The notes beneath the pieces were generated by a model. It saw only the letters and a program-made list of their open reading frames with translations, was not told the DNA's origin and did no database searches. 64,000 bases of DNA from Stomorhina lunata (lineage: Eukaryota; Arthropoda; Insecta; Diptera; Rhiniidae). Each line of letters opens with the position of its first letter. Position 1 is the first letter of the stretch. The position numbers were made by a program, and so were the translations under genes. The stretch lies in NCBI GenBank assembly GCA_933228675.1, contig OW121740.1, forward strand, positions 156,291,828 through 156,355,827. Direction: 5' to 3'. Below are positions 44,931 through 56,691 of the stretch, one piece after another.

Positions 44931-46325
44931 ATTTTATAAAAATATCTTATTCTTATAGGAAAATTTTCAAAAATTTCTTATTTTTATAGGAAATTTTTCA
45001 AATATATCTTATTTTTAGAGGAAAATTTTCAACAAATTTTTATTTTTATAGGAAATTTTTCACAAATTTCTTATTTTTATAGGAAATTTATTAAAAATTT
45101 CTTATTTTTATAGGAAATTTTTTAAAAATTTCTTATTTTTATAGGAAATTTTTCAAAAATTTCTTATTTTTGTAGGAAGTTTTTTAAAAACTTCTTATTT
45201 TTATAGGAAATTTTTCAAAAATTTCTTATTTTTATAGGAAATTTTTTAAAAATTTCTTATTTTTATAGGAATTTTTTCGAAATTTTTTAGTTTTATAGGA
45301 AATTTTTCAAAAATTTCTTATTTTTATAGTAAAATTTTCAAAAATTTCTTATTTTTAACGAAAATTTTTCAAAAATTTCTTATTTTTATAGGAAATTTTT
45401 CAAAAATTTCTTATTTTTGAAATAAATTTTTCAAAAATGTCTTATTTTTTATAGAAAAATTTTCAAAAATTTCTTATTTTTATAGAAAAATTTTCAAAAA
45501 TTTCTTATTTTTATAGAAAAATTTTCAAAAATTTCTTATTTTTATAGAAAAATTTTCAAAAATTTCTTATTTTTATAGAAAATTTTTCAAAAATTTCTTA
45601 TTTTTATAGAAAAATTTTCAAAAATTTCTTATTTTTATAGAAAAATTTCCAAAAATTTCCAAAAATTTCTTATTTTTATAGGAAATTTTTTTAAAAATTT
45701 GTTATTTTTATAGGAAAAGTTTTTAAAAATTTGTTATTTTTATAGGAGAAGTATTTAAAAATTTCTTATTTTTATAGGACATTTTTCAAAAATTTCTTAT
45801 TTTTATAGGAAATTTTAGCAAAATTTCTTATTTTTATAGGAAATTTTGGCAAAATTTCTTATTTTTATAGGAAATTTTTCAAAAAATTCTTATTTTTATA
45901 GGAAATTTTTCAAAAATTTCTTATTTTTATAGGAAATTTTTCAAAATGATCCTATTTTTATAGCCAATTTTTCAAAAATGTCTTATTTTTATAGGAAAAT
46001 CTTCAAAAATTTCTTATTTTTATAGGAAAATTTTCAAAAATTTCTTATTTTTATAGGAAAATTTTCAAAAATTTCTTGTTTTTATAGGAAATTTTTCAAA
46101 AATTTTGTAGTCTTATAGGAAATTTTTCAAAAATTTCTTATTTTTATAGGAAAATTTCAAAAATGTCTAATTTTTATAGGAAATTTTTCAAAAATTTCTT
46201 ATTTTTATAGGAATTTTTTCAAAAACTTCTTATTTTTATAGGAAATTTTTCAAAAATTTCTTATTTTTATAGGAAATTTTTCAAAAATTTCTTATTTTAA
46301 TATCAAATTTATTAAAAAATTTCTT
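44931..46325. repeat. alpha satellite array K (31 bp, inverted relative to array A)
   Basis: Units read ttatttttataggaaattt + ttcaaaaatttc, the reverse complement of the array A unit, about 45 copies. It is flanked on both sides by beta arrays (J, L), so alpha and beta DNA are interleaved here. Confidence 0.93.
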
Positions 46326-47505
46326 ATTTTTCGCTAAAAAAACTGTATAGAAAAATTGTTGCTATAAAAATTTTATAGAAATTTTTTTTCTATAAAAATT
46401 TAATACAAAACTTAAAGCGATAAATATTTAAAGAAAAAATATAGAAAGTTATTCGCTACAAATTTTTTTTTACAAAATTTGTCGCTATAAAAAAAACGCT
46501 ATAAAAATATTATAGAAACTTTTACGCTATAAAAACATAACAGAATTTTTTTGCAATAAAAATTAGTAAAAAATTTTTTGCTATACAAATTTGTTGGAAA
46601 ATTGTTTGCTATAAAAATTTGATGGAAAATTTTTTGCTATAAAAATTTTATTGAAAATTTGTCGATTTTTCGCTATAAATTTTATAGAAAATTAATCGCT
46701 ATAAATTTTTTTTTAGAAAACTTTGCGCTATACAAATTTTATAAACAAATTCTTCAATTTGATTTTCCAACCACAAAAATTTTCGCTATAAAAATTTTTT
46801 AGAAAATTTCGCTTTTTTATTTTATAGAAAACTTTAAGCTTTAAACATTTTATAAAAAAATGTCAGCTATAAAACTCTAATAGAAAATTGGTGGGAATAA
46901 AAATTAAAAAAAAAATTTTTCGCTATAAAAATTTTATAGAAAATTTTTGCTATTAAAATTATTCACTGTAAAAGTTTTAGAGAAAATTTTTCGCTATAAA
47001 ATTGTTAAGAAAATTTTTTGGTATAAAAATTTATCAGAAAATTTTTAGCTGTAAAACTTTTTTCTCTATATAAATTTTATAGGTAATTTTTTGCTATAAA
47101 AATTTCATAGAAATTTTTCGCTATAAAAATTTTATAGAAAATTTTTCGCTATAAAAATTTTATTTATAGAATATTTTTCGATACAAAAATTTTATAAAAA
47201 TTTTACAAAAATTTTATAGAAAATTTTTCGCTATAAAAATTTTATAAAAAATTTTTACCATATAAATTTTATCGAAAATTGTTTGCAATAAAAATTTTAT
47301 AGAAAATTTTCCTCTATACAAATTTTTCGCTTTAAAAGTTTTAAAAACAATTTTTCGCTTTAAAAGTTTTATAGACTATTTTTCGCTATAAAATTTTATA
47401 AAAAAATTTTCGCTCTAAAAATTTTATAGAAAAATTTTTGCTCTAAAAATTTTATAGAAATTTTTCGCTATAAAAGTTTTTGAGAAAATATTTTCGATAA
47501 TTTGT
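46326..47505. repeat. beta satellite array L (about 28-bp unit)
   Basis: Units read cgctataaaaattttatag + aaaattttt, about 28 bp, roughly 40 diverged copies. Confidence 0.9.
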
Positions 47506-48614
47506 TAATAATTATAATTTATAAAAATAGTTTATTTGAGAATTTGCCGCCCCTGATAACCACTGTTTCCAGCAGCCATTCATCATATCTCAACTCCCCA
47601 TGCACGCATTTTGAAAGCAATGTTTTTATGTAATATAATCTGAATCTAATTCTGCTGTGATGTTGTTGTTGTTGTTTTGTTTTGTGTAAAAAACAACAAA
47701 TACTCGTATTTGTTGTTATTTCTTTGGCTAAATGTTATACGCTTTAGCACGCAGTTTAAATCAGCTCCTCCAGAGTCAAACAAATGTTCACAGTAATTCA
47801 AAGCTTTAAATTGCAATTTCTATGCTTCATTGGCATCATCCTCATCATCAACATCATCGGCAGCAACTGGGAATTCCAAGTTGTTTTCTCTCCGGATACC
47901 TCCAGAACTGATCATTATAAGCTTAAGACATAGTCTTCGTCATCATCATCATCGCCGTTTTCATAAGTTTCATATTTATCATTTTAAAGTTTTCTTTTCA
48001 GTTTTTGTTGTTTTTGTTGCCTGAAAAACTAAGCAACTGAAACATTTCTCGTTTTTCTATTTTTATAATTTTCTTCTTTTAGTATTTTCATCTCGTTTTG
48101 CTTTGTGTCATTTCCTGTTAAATTGTAACCAGATACAATTTGTATTATTCTTTTCTTTTTTGTTTTGATAGTACTCGTATATCTCCTCATATGCTCAAAG
48201 CTTTTTCTTTAGAACTCAAGTCATTTCAGTCATCATTTGTAGTTCGTATGTAATTGTAAATGGTATTTCCAGGAGTATTTGTTAAGCTATTGATACCTAC
48301 TTACGAATACTATTGGAAACATTTGTTAAATTCCCTAATGTGAAAACTGGGGCACTTAAATTCAAATTTAATCAATGATAAATTTTCAATTCGTTTCTTT
48401 TGTTTCAGTAATTTTCAATTTCATTACTCAAAGTATGTAAATATTTGCATATATTGTAGTTAACTTGTTGCTTAGTCAAAGGAGGACATTAAATATTTGT
48501 CTTTGCAGATGGAAGTTGAAATTTGAATGAGATATTTTACTTTTGAATAGGACAAAAAATTACCTTAATGTAAGGCATTCTATAGTAAGAAAAATGGGTC
48601 CAAACAACCTTTTT
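47506..48614. other. non-satellite island
   Basis: No gene is recognised. CAT/CAG-rich triplet runs (about 47835-47865 and 47940-47955) give a short serine- and histidine-rich frame (47830-48024) that I reject. The triplet flavour resembles the islands at 6.1 and 43.3-43.8 kb. Confidence 0.4.
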
Positions 48615-50830
48615 TAAAATTTCTTATTTTATAGGATTTTTTTTTTATTTTTATAGGAAATTTTTCAAAAATTTCCTATTTTTATAGAAAATTTTTCAAA
48701 AATTTCCTATTTTTATAGGTAATTTTTCAAAAATTTCCTATTTTTATAGGAAATTTTTCAAAAATTTCCTATTTTTATAGGAAATTTTTCAAAAATTTCC
48801 TATTTTTATATGAAATTTTTCAAAAATTTCCTATTTTTATAGGAAATTTTTCAAAAATTTCCTATTTTTATAGGAAATTTTTCAAAAATTTCCTATTTTT
48901 ATAGGAAATTTTTCAAAAATTTCCTATTTTTATAGGAAATTTTTCAAAAATTTCCTATTTTTATAGGAAATTTTTCAAAAATTTCCTATTTTTATAGGAA
49001 ATTTTTCAAAAATTTCCTGTTTTTATAGGAAATTTTTCAAAAATTTCCTATTTTTATAGGAAATTTTTCAAAAATTTCCTATTTTTATAGGAAATTTTTC
49101 AAAAATTTCCTATTTTTATAGGAAATTTTTCAAAAATTTCCTATATTTATAGGAAATTTTTCAAAAATTACCTATTTTTATAGGAAATTTTTCAAAAATT
49201 TCCTATTTTTATAGGAAATTTTTCAAAAATTTCCTATTTTTATAGGAAATTTTTCAAAAATTTCCTATTTTTATAGGAAATTTTTCAAAAATTCCCTATT
49301 TTTATAGGAAATTTTTCAAAAATTTCCTATTTTTATAGGAAATTTTTCAAAAATTTCCTATTTTTATAGGAAATTTTTCAAAAATTTCCTATTTTTATAG
49401 GAAATTTTTCAAAAATTTCCTATTTTTATAGGAAATTTTTCAAAAATTTCCTATTTTTATAGGAAATTTTTCAAAAATTTCCTATTTTTATAGGAAATTT
49501 TTCAAAAATTTCCTATTTTTATAGGAAATTTTTCAAAAATTTCCTATTTTTATAGGAAATTTTTCAAAAATTTCCTATTTTTATAGGAAATTTTTCAAAA
49601 ATTTCCTATTTTTATAGAAAATTTTTCAAAAATTTCCTATTTTTATAGGAAATTTTTCAAAAATTTCCTATTTTTATAGGAAATTTTTCAAAAATTTCCT
49701 ATTTTTATAGGAAATTTTTCAAAAATTTTCTATTTTTATAGGAAATTTTTCAAAAATTTCCTATTTTTATAGGAAATTTTTCAAAAATTTCCTATTTTTA
49801 TAGGAAATTTTTCAAAAATTTCCTATTTTTATAAGAAATTTTTCAAAAATTTCCTATTTTTATAGGAAATTTTTCAAAAATTTCCTATTTTTATAGGAAA
49901 TTTTTCAAAAATTTCCTATTTTTATAGGAAATTTTTCAACAATTTCCTATTTTTATAGGAAATTTTTCAAAAATTTCCTACTTTTATAGGAAATTTTTCA
50001 AAAATTTCCTATTTTTATAGGAAATTTTTCAAAAATTTCCTATTTTTATAGGAAATTTTTCAAAAATTTCCTATTTTTATAGGAAATTTTTCAAAAATTT
50101 CCTATTTTTATAGGAAATTTTTCAAAAATTTCCTATTTTTATAGGAAATTTTTCAAAAATTTCCTATTTTTATAGGAAATTTTTCAAAAATTTCCTATTT
50201 TTATAGGAAATTTTTCAAAAATTTCCTATTTTTATAGGAAATTTTTCAAAAATTTCCTATTTTTATAGGAAATTTTTCAAAAATTTCCTATTTTTATAGG
50301 AAATTTTTCAAAAATTTCCTATTTTTATAGGAAATTTTTCAAAAATTTCCTATTTTTATAGGAAATTTTTCAAAAATTTCCTATTTTTATAGGAAATTTT
50401 TCAAAAATTTCCTATTTTTATAGGAAATTTTTCAAAAATTTCCTATTTTTATAGGAAATTTTTCAAAAATTTCCTATTTTTATAGGAAATTTTTCAAAAA
50501 TTTCCTATTTTTATAGGAAATTTTTCAAAAATTTCCTATTTTTATAGGAAATTTTTCAAAAATTTCCTATTTTTATAGGAAATTTTTCAAAAATTTCCTA
50601 TTTTTATAGGAAATTTTTCAAAAATTTCCTATTTTTATAGGAAATTTTTCAAAAATTTCCTATTTTTATAGGAAATTTTTCAAAAATTTCCTATTTTTAT
50701 AGGAAATTTTTCAAAAATTTCCTATTTTTATAGGAAATTTTTCAAAAATTTCCTATTTTTATAGGAAATTTTTCAAAAATTTCCTATTTTTATAGGAAAT
50801 TTTTCAAAAATTTCCTATTTTTATAGGAAA
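48615..50830. repeat. alpha satellite array M (31 bp, highly homogeneous)
   Basis: About 70 copies of cctatttttataggaaattt + ttcaaaaattt. The great majority of units from 48.7 to 50.83 kb are identical. Single-base variants are seen at about 49018, 49144, 49169, 49293, 49615, 49730, 49834 and 49981. It differs from arrays A, K and O essentially by one base (CCTATTTTT instead of CTTATTTTT), which turns part of each unit into a CCTAT...ATAGG inverted repeat. It ends abruptly at the Helitron. Confidence 0.97.
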
Positions 50831-50841
50831 CTAGCGGACCC

Positions 50842-50859
50842 GGCGAACTTCGTCTCGCC
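50842..50859 (-). terminator. Helitron 3' stem-loop
   Basis: GGCGA (50842-50846) pairs with TCGCC (50855-50859) around an 8-nt loop, 7 nt from the terminal CTAG. Such a hairpin marks the transposition end in Helitrons. Confidence 0.8.
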
Positions 50860-50941
50860 CCAATTTTAAGCCTTCAGGCAAACTTTAGAATAATAATACG
50901 ATACAAATGTTTAAATTTTCAATATGATTTATTTAATGTAA

Positions 50942-53900
50942 TCAATAGAGAGCGATTTGATGAACAATGTTTTTCGTTTTTTTTTCCGGCGCAAAAACAA
51001 ATAACGAAGACGGTTTCCCAACACGCGAACATGCAACGTATAGCTGACCGTGCGAAAAACAGGGAAATTCAAGATTAATCCCACAGACTTCGAGTGATTG
51101 GCCTTGCGATTTATTGATTGTCATCGCAAATGCCAATCGAACGGGGAACTGAATCCGCTTGAATTGGAAAGGAAGGTCAGTTGGAATAATGGGAATTCGT
51201 GGGATAAGGAGTTCCTCTCCTTTGAATTTGCCCTTGATGATTGTCGCCTGAATCACATTGTTCATTAGGTTTTTGACGGACAGCCGCGTACCGTTGCACA
51301 ATTTTGGAGGATTGAGATTCCGCAACATAATTATAATCGATCCCACCTTCAGCTGTAAATTATGCGGGGGAGTTCCTGGTATATCAAGCGAGTTCAAGAA
51401 TTCCGTCGGGTAGTTAGTCGCTTCATTTTGATCGGTTACGGAGTCAACAGATTTGTACGTGTGCAGTTGCCCTGCGATTTGACTTTGAATAATTAAGTTT
51501 AAGCTATCCACGTCCTTATTCTTCGCTGCTAGTATTGCCCGTTCAGAAATCCAATCTAGATTTTTGTAATTTTGTGGAATGCCTGGGAACACTTTGCTGA
51601 TGAGTTCTTCCTTGGACGATGTGAATTCACAAAAATTTTCAGGGAACGATATCAGTCCAGTCGAAACATCAATAGGAATTTGGCCGTTGCCAAGCTCCAG
51701 CAGTTGTCTCGAGAATTCAGCAGCCGATGGGTCGTTCTGCAATGCGACTCTCATGTTTGTTTTCAATTTCAACTTCTGGACATGCCGCCACAAAGACGAA
51801 GATTTTAGGCATGCGTTAAGTTCATCCGCAGCAGAAGATTTCGGGATGACGGGAAGTGTTTGACGGAAATCTCCGGAGAGCAATATCAAAGCCCCACCAA
51901 ATCGTCTTAAATCACCTCGTAGATCCTTCATTGTTCGGTCAACTGCCTCCAAAGCTCGTTTATGCGCCATCGTGCATTCATCCCAAATGATGATTTTGCA
52001 TTCTCGCATCAATTTGCCTGTCGCCGAATTCTTGGTTATTGGGCACGTTGGCTCGTCAATTGTGTGATGATTCTGCGGCAGCTTGAAAGCGGAATGTGCA
52101 GTTCGACCGCCTTCCAACAATGTGGCAGCAATTCCAGAAGATGCAACAGCTAACGCAATTTGTGATCTTGACCGAATTGTTGCCAGAATCAACGAAATGA
52201 CGAATGTCTTGCCTGTTCCACCTGGAGCATCGAGAAAGTAAATGCCTCCTGTTCCATCGTCAACAACCTTCATTAGCGAATCGTACACGTTCTTCTGTTC
52301 GGGATTCAATAATGGCACATTTGTTTGGACTCTTTTGGCGAGCTCATCTCGATCATAGGCTTTCTCTCGTTGCAATTCGGAATTGAATGCATCGTGGATC
52401 GAACGATTGGGCGCTGGCAATCCTAATGTCGACAGGAGACTGCCGCACATGAGCAAGCACATGTCTTCGACCAGAACTAAAACTTCGTTGCGTATCTCTT
52501 CGTTAATTTCAAGATCGAAATTTAAAGTTGCCGTGCGAACTCTGTGCAAAATGTCGTCAGCCATATCGTCCTTGTATTTGTCAAACAATGCGGTTGGATT
52601 CGATGGATTACATGTGGCTATGATGATCGCAAACAATGTACGAATTTGATTCGCTGGCGCAGAAACAATTGCATCGGCGAGCGTTAAGTCCCAATGTGAA
52701 TCGTTTTCGAGCAAATTCAAACGTTGGCAAGCCTCCCGAAAAGTGGCGCACAGCACACCATCCACAGTACGAAGGGAATCGAAGGATGTGGGGCCTCTAA
52801 TGTTCAGCAAAAGTAAGCGAAGATAGAAGCATTCGTCTTGGCGTGGATGAACTGTGTATATTCGTCCGAGGGCATCAGTCGAATAAACATCAGTGAAGCC
52901 AGCAACAGTATCACCTTTTTTCCGGCGTTGGAAATTCTTCGATGCAGCGTTCCATGTGTAATAGCGTGGCATTTCAGAATAGAGTAAAGTCCTTGCGAAT
53001 GAATCGCTTTGGCATGTCGAAAAGAAATTTGTCAATGTTGTCGCTGGTGGTCGTTCTGCTCTTAGCGCTGCATTTGCTTCTGTAAAGTAGACACGCTGAC
53101 CGTTCTCCAAGTGAACTGCCAAATGTACGACAGTCGGGTGACGTTCGTGTATCGGAAATGAAAACAGCCGCCAAATTGCCTCGTTGCAACTCACGTAACG
53201 TCCAATTTGAAATTTCGTCACCTCGTCGTTTGCGTTTGGATTGGCAACACCAAAGACCGCCATGTCGCTCCCTTTGTTCACATATTTGCAAACGTATTTT
53301 ATGGCTTTGATTGAGTTGCAGTACTCAACATTGCAGTGCGTTGAGAATGTTTTCGACAAAAGCGGACAATATGGAACGATCCAGCGGTTATCGACGACGA
53401 CATCGTTTCCTTTCACCTTCATCACGATGGATCTACCATTATCACTTGGAGAACGACGCCGATACAACGGATATCCGTCCATTCCACTGATTGTGTCAGT
53501 TACAAAGGGACGGGGAAAACGCTTTGTGCAATTTCCGTTTTCCATGCACGGTGAGGCTGGGTTGTGGACTCCGCAAGGACAATGGATCATATTCGTTGTC
53601 ACAATGGAATGAAGTTCTGAATCAGTTTCTGGGTCTGGTATTTCCGCAGAAATTATCGAATCAATATGATCTGGTTGGATCTTGTCGAACATCCAAAGCA
53701 GAATGTGTGCATGTGGTAGTCCACGCTTCTGCCATTCAACTGAGTACATCCAACAACGAACTACGCCAAAAACCTTTTGCTTAACGATGAAATCCATGAG
53801 TACCCTGAGGTATTGCTTGAATACTCGTGCAATGAGGTCGTGTCGGTCGCTGGATGTTTGTCCTGTCAGCAACAGATTCGTAATTTCAGGCCATTTAGGA

Positions 53901-54273
53901 TTGCAAGTAAACGTTATGAATAAATCCGGTCGTCCGTAATTCCGCACGTACGTCATCGCGTCTTGAGCGTACTCATGCATATGGCGCGGGCTTCCAACGT
54001 AAGTAGCTGGGAGAATGGTCAAACTACCGATGTTGGTCGCATCTCCTTCAGTAGAGATGGCGTCACGCAAGTGAATATACTCGTCTGATCGTAACTTTGA
54101 CTGATTATGACGAAGGAAATTGAGACGCTCCGTTTCGACCTTGACGTACATGTCGACGGAGAACTGTTGAAACAACCGGCCATATCTCAACAGATGATTG
54201 TCAATTTCTTCCCGAATCATAAATCTGAACGCATAGAAGTTCATGGAGCTGACCTTCTTATTCATTTCTTCTC
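50942..54273 (-). CDS. Helitron Rep/helicase, main exon
   Basis: From the acceptor (54273) the exon reads GEEMNKKVSSMNFYAFRFMI; its frame has a Met at 54265, used for numbering (1107 residues). The N-terminal Helitron-like domain (about 1-150) contains DLFITFTCNPKWPEI. The HUH nuclease follows, with HAH at 185-187 (GLPHAHILLWM) and the paired catalytic tyrosines Y324 and Y328 in KYVCKYVNKG. The SF1/Pif1-type helicase has Walker A GGTGKT (K686), Walker B IIWDEC (D762, E763) and the motif INKSQGQSLEV near K1052. All catalytic residues are present and there are no stops. It nicks and unwinds DNA for rolling-circle transposition in the nucleus. Stop at 50942. Confidence 0.96.
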
Positions 54274-54337
54274 CTGAAATATGAATTGTAACTAAATTGT
54301 AGAATAGGAAAAAATTAATAATGACTTGTAAACAAAC
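54274..54337 (-). other. 64-nt intron in the Helitron gene
   Basis: The donor ACGACAG|GTTTGT (GT at 54337-54336) and acceptor TATTTCAG|GAGAAG (AG at 54275-54274) remove 64 nt and join NPTTG to EEMNKKVSSMNFY in frame. That matches the usual continuity of Helitron proteins at this point. The two flanking exons are in different frames without it. Confidence 0.85.
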
Positions 54338-54854
54338 CTGTCGTTGGATTGACCATTTTTATATTGAAGTGATAGCCATCCTCTCCACCGCAGAACATCA
54401 AAGGGTATTGAAGTGTATCGTATGACCGATGAGTCTCGTACACGCGCTGCAATTGTCCACCATCTCGACGCTTGAGAACAATATCGCGTGATTCTACATT
54501 CTCTCCAACAATCACCACTGCGACTTCATTGATAGTCGGAGCATTGAATTGCCTTGCATGGCCTCCAGCGGGTCTTTTGTCTGCTCTAATAATAATTTTG
54601 TGGTCGTCAGAATGCATTGTCTCTAATGCAGTTTTAAACAATCTAACCAACTCATTTTGCTCATGCAGAAGATTTTGCAATTGTTGAATAATTTCACGTT
54701 TCGTTGCTGTAAAAATTGCACAACGCTGATCTAGTTCAATTGCCGAATCACCAACGAAATAGATCTGAAGGAACTTATGGTCTTCGTTTGGTGGTGGTAA
54801 CAAAGCGCCCACTCGATGATGAATTTGACCTTGAATGTGAATATTTAGAATCAA
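54338..54854 (-). CDS. Helitron Rep/helicase, second block
   Basis: It encodes GQIHHRVGALLPPPNEDHKF and LQIYFVGDSAIELDQRC, then an Ala/Val-rich region, and ends YDTLQYPLMFCGGEDGYHFN before the splice donor. This is the conserved segment that precedes the Rep core in animal Helitron proteins. The upstream frame is the same as that of the first block but is separated by a TAA (54878-54876) and 21 nt; no ATG starts this block. Confidence 0.85.
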
Positions 54855-54875
54855 TTTCGAAAGGAATGAGAAGAA

Positions 54876-55436
54876 TTATTGATTTTGATAATAATGAGAC
54901 GTCATTACCTTATAACTCGGATTATAGCCGGGTTGATGAATTACTTCGGCTCCAAATGACGTCATTTGAAAGCATCCATTATATTTTTGTATATTCGATA
55001 GGAAATGTTTTGATTGAATTGTATTTCCATAGAGAAGCGAATACAATGGCTCTGGCGGAGGAGGCAAAACAGGCAATTTTACCTTGCCACCAGCGCAGCA
55101 TAAGCCGGGGGTTTCCGATTGAAACTTCAATGCCTTGCAATGCTGGCAAACGACAGACAATGAACCGATATCAACGCAGCGAAGTTCTTTGTAGGCGAAT
55201 GCAGAATTGTATCCAAAAGCAGCCCGATTCAAATCAACATTTACGACTGACCTTCTTCTGGTATTGTTTTGTGGAATTTGAGGAGGTGATTGTGCAGCGC
55301 GAAGCTGTGCAATATGGGCTCGTCTCCATTCATTTTGTTGTGCACGTTCCTCTTCCATTTGATCATCACGGACATTTTGAGAAATTATTGCACGACGTGT
55401 ACGTCGTCCAACGTTTGATCGTCTAATAGCAGGCAT
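54876..55436 (-). CDS. Helitron Rep/helicase, first block with zinc-finger-like motif
   Basis: 186 residues from an ATG at 55436. An Arg-rich start (MPAIRRSNVGRRTRR) is followed by an acidic/Gln-rich region and a cysteine cluster, CQHCKALKFQSETPGLCC (C97, C100, C113, C114), typical of the N-terminal zinc-binding part of animal Helitron proteins. It then reads YNGCFQMTSFGAEV and NPSYKVM before an in-frame TAA. In related proteins the YKV should lead straight to QGQIHHR, found 75 nt downstream in the same frame. A GT-AG pair here (54908-54830, 79 nt) would shift the frame. So the gap is either an unusual splice or a disabling insertion. Confidence 0.8.
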   Translation of the reverse strand: MPAIRRSNVGRRTRRAIISQNVRDDQMEEERAQQNEWRRAHIAQLRAAQSPPQIPQNNTRRRSVVNVDLNRAAFGYNSAFAYKELRCVDIGSLSVVCQHCKALKFQSETPGLCCAGGKVKLPVLPPPPEPLYSLLYGNTIQSKHFLSNIQKYNGCFQMTSFGAEVIHQPGYNPSYKVMTSHYYQNQ

Positions 55437-55855
55437 TAGTGAAGCAAATAAGTCTCCCTGAAAACCAATAAAGACGTTTTTGACTAATCCAATCCAAAAG
55501 AAAAAAACAAACTTACGGAATAAATGCTTCTGTATGAATGCTCGGAATCCAATTGGATATACTATCTTTTTTCACTGAAAATGCTTCTGTATGGATGCTC
55601 GGAATCCAATTACATAAACTCACTTTTTTCATACAAACTTATTTTTTTTTAGAATGAATTTTTTGACAAATATTGCACAAATTTTCAATTAATTGTAATG
55701 CTTTTACCGTATGTGGATATAATGCGTGATTTACAACAATCCGGAATTAATTTAGTAATACACAAAACTGGAATAAATTGCGGCAAGAAAAGTAGAACAT
55801 TTGGTGTAGAAAATGACAGTGTGAAAAATACACCTGTCAAATTGAGCACAGTCTA

Positions 55856-56002
55856 ACTGCCAATTTACACGTGGTCTTTTTAAGGCACCAGTGAAGACTT
55901 TTTACATTAGTGTGAGCGAAACAAAGATAACCGCATCTCTCTCACACTAATGTAAAAAAGTCTCCACTCGTGCCTTAAAAAGGCATCTTGTAAATTGGCA
56001 GT
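55856..56002. repeat. 147-bp imperfect palindrome in the Helitron leader
   Basis: The left arm begins ACTGCCAATTTACA and the right arm ends TGTAAATTGGCAGT (with an extra bases indel). Arms of about 63 nt pair with few mismatches, including CTTTTTAAGGCAC and TTACATTAGTGTGAG. It may be a foldback MITE captured by the Helitron or a structural part of it. No target duplication is clear. Confidence 0.8.
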
Positions 56003-56490
56003 AAAGCTTTATTCACATTGAAGACTTTTTGTCAAATTAGACCACTATCCAACTAAATTTGAGTAATCCAATAAGAAAATGTCTTCATTTCGATCTATTC
56101 ATTATCTTCCGGATAATTGTGCTTTGCTTTAACACACACATGCATAATTCCCATAGCACTCTAATAAGAATGTGAGTGATTTCTTACTCACTCTCTTGGT
56201 TTGTTTGGTTTTTTCTTACAAAAGAAATGTAAGTCAATGTACAACGCCATCTATCGGAATTGGCATAAAGCTTGATTTACATTGAAGACTTTTTGTCAAA
56301 TTAGACCACTATCCAACTAAATTTGAGTAATCCAATAAGAAAATGTCTTCATTTCGATCTATTCATTATCTTTCGGATAATTGTGCTTTGCTTTAACACA
56401 CACATGCATAATTCCCATAGTACTCACTCTCTTGGTTTGGTTTTTTCTTACAAAAGAAATGTAAGTCAATGTACAACGCCATCTATCGGA
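56003..56490. repeat. direct duplication in the Helitron leader
   Basis: The unit begins taaagctt-attcacattgaa and ends caacgccatctatcgga. Copy 1 is about 56003-56258 and copy 2 about 56267-56490. Copy 2 lacks a stretch containing 'ctaataagaatgtgagtgat'. Otherwise the copies are nearly identical, so the duplication is young. Confidence 0.85.
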
Positions 56491-56691
56491 TTTTGATTTA
56501 CATTGATTTACACTAATTTTCTATTTTTCCAATTTTCCGACTTTTCCAGAGGGATTTTCCAAAATTTTCTTCCGAAAAGACCTTCTCCTCGAAAATACGA
56601 ATAACTGACAAAAATTTTTACAGAAATCGGCCTAGCCGTTCTCATTTGATGAATTACTATACATTTTTTACACCATTTTTATATATATAGA

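Larger units (their letters stand above)
50831..56691 (-). mobile_element. autonomous Helitron
   Basis: On the minus strand the element begins TCTATATATATAAAAATG (from 56691) and ends ...CGGGTCCGCTAG (50834-50831), with a stem-loop just before the end. Flanking bases are A and T, the Helitron AT target. Joining the flanks restores an uninterrupted satellite unit (ataggaaa + tttttcaaaa), so this is an exact empty site with no duplication. Length is 5861 bp. It encodes a Rep/helicase in three blocks. Size, termini and protein all fit an autonomous rolling-circle transposon. Confidence 0.97.
55437..56691 (-). promoter_or_regulatory. Helitron 5' non-coding region
   Basis: This 1.25-kb leader lies between the Helitron 5' end and the first ATG. 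It holds a 57-bp-period duplication at about 55522-55635 (atgcttctgtat-gatgctcg), a 147-bp palindrome (55856-56002) and a direct duplication of about 225-260 bp (about 56003-56265 and 56267-56490; the second copy lacks about 28-40 bp). Transcription signals were not identified. Confidence 0.7.

Noticed and set aside
48655..50830. Regular array with spacing that might suggest CRISPR
   Set aside because: Units are contiguous identical 31-mers without unique spacers, in a eukaryotic context. It is satellite DNA.
54716..55426. 236-codon plus-strand frame opposite the Helitron first blocks
   Set aside because: It is antisense to the clearly conserved Helitron coding blocks and matches no family.
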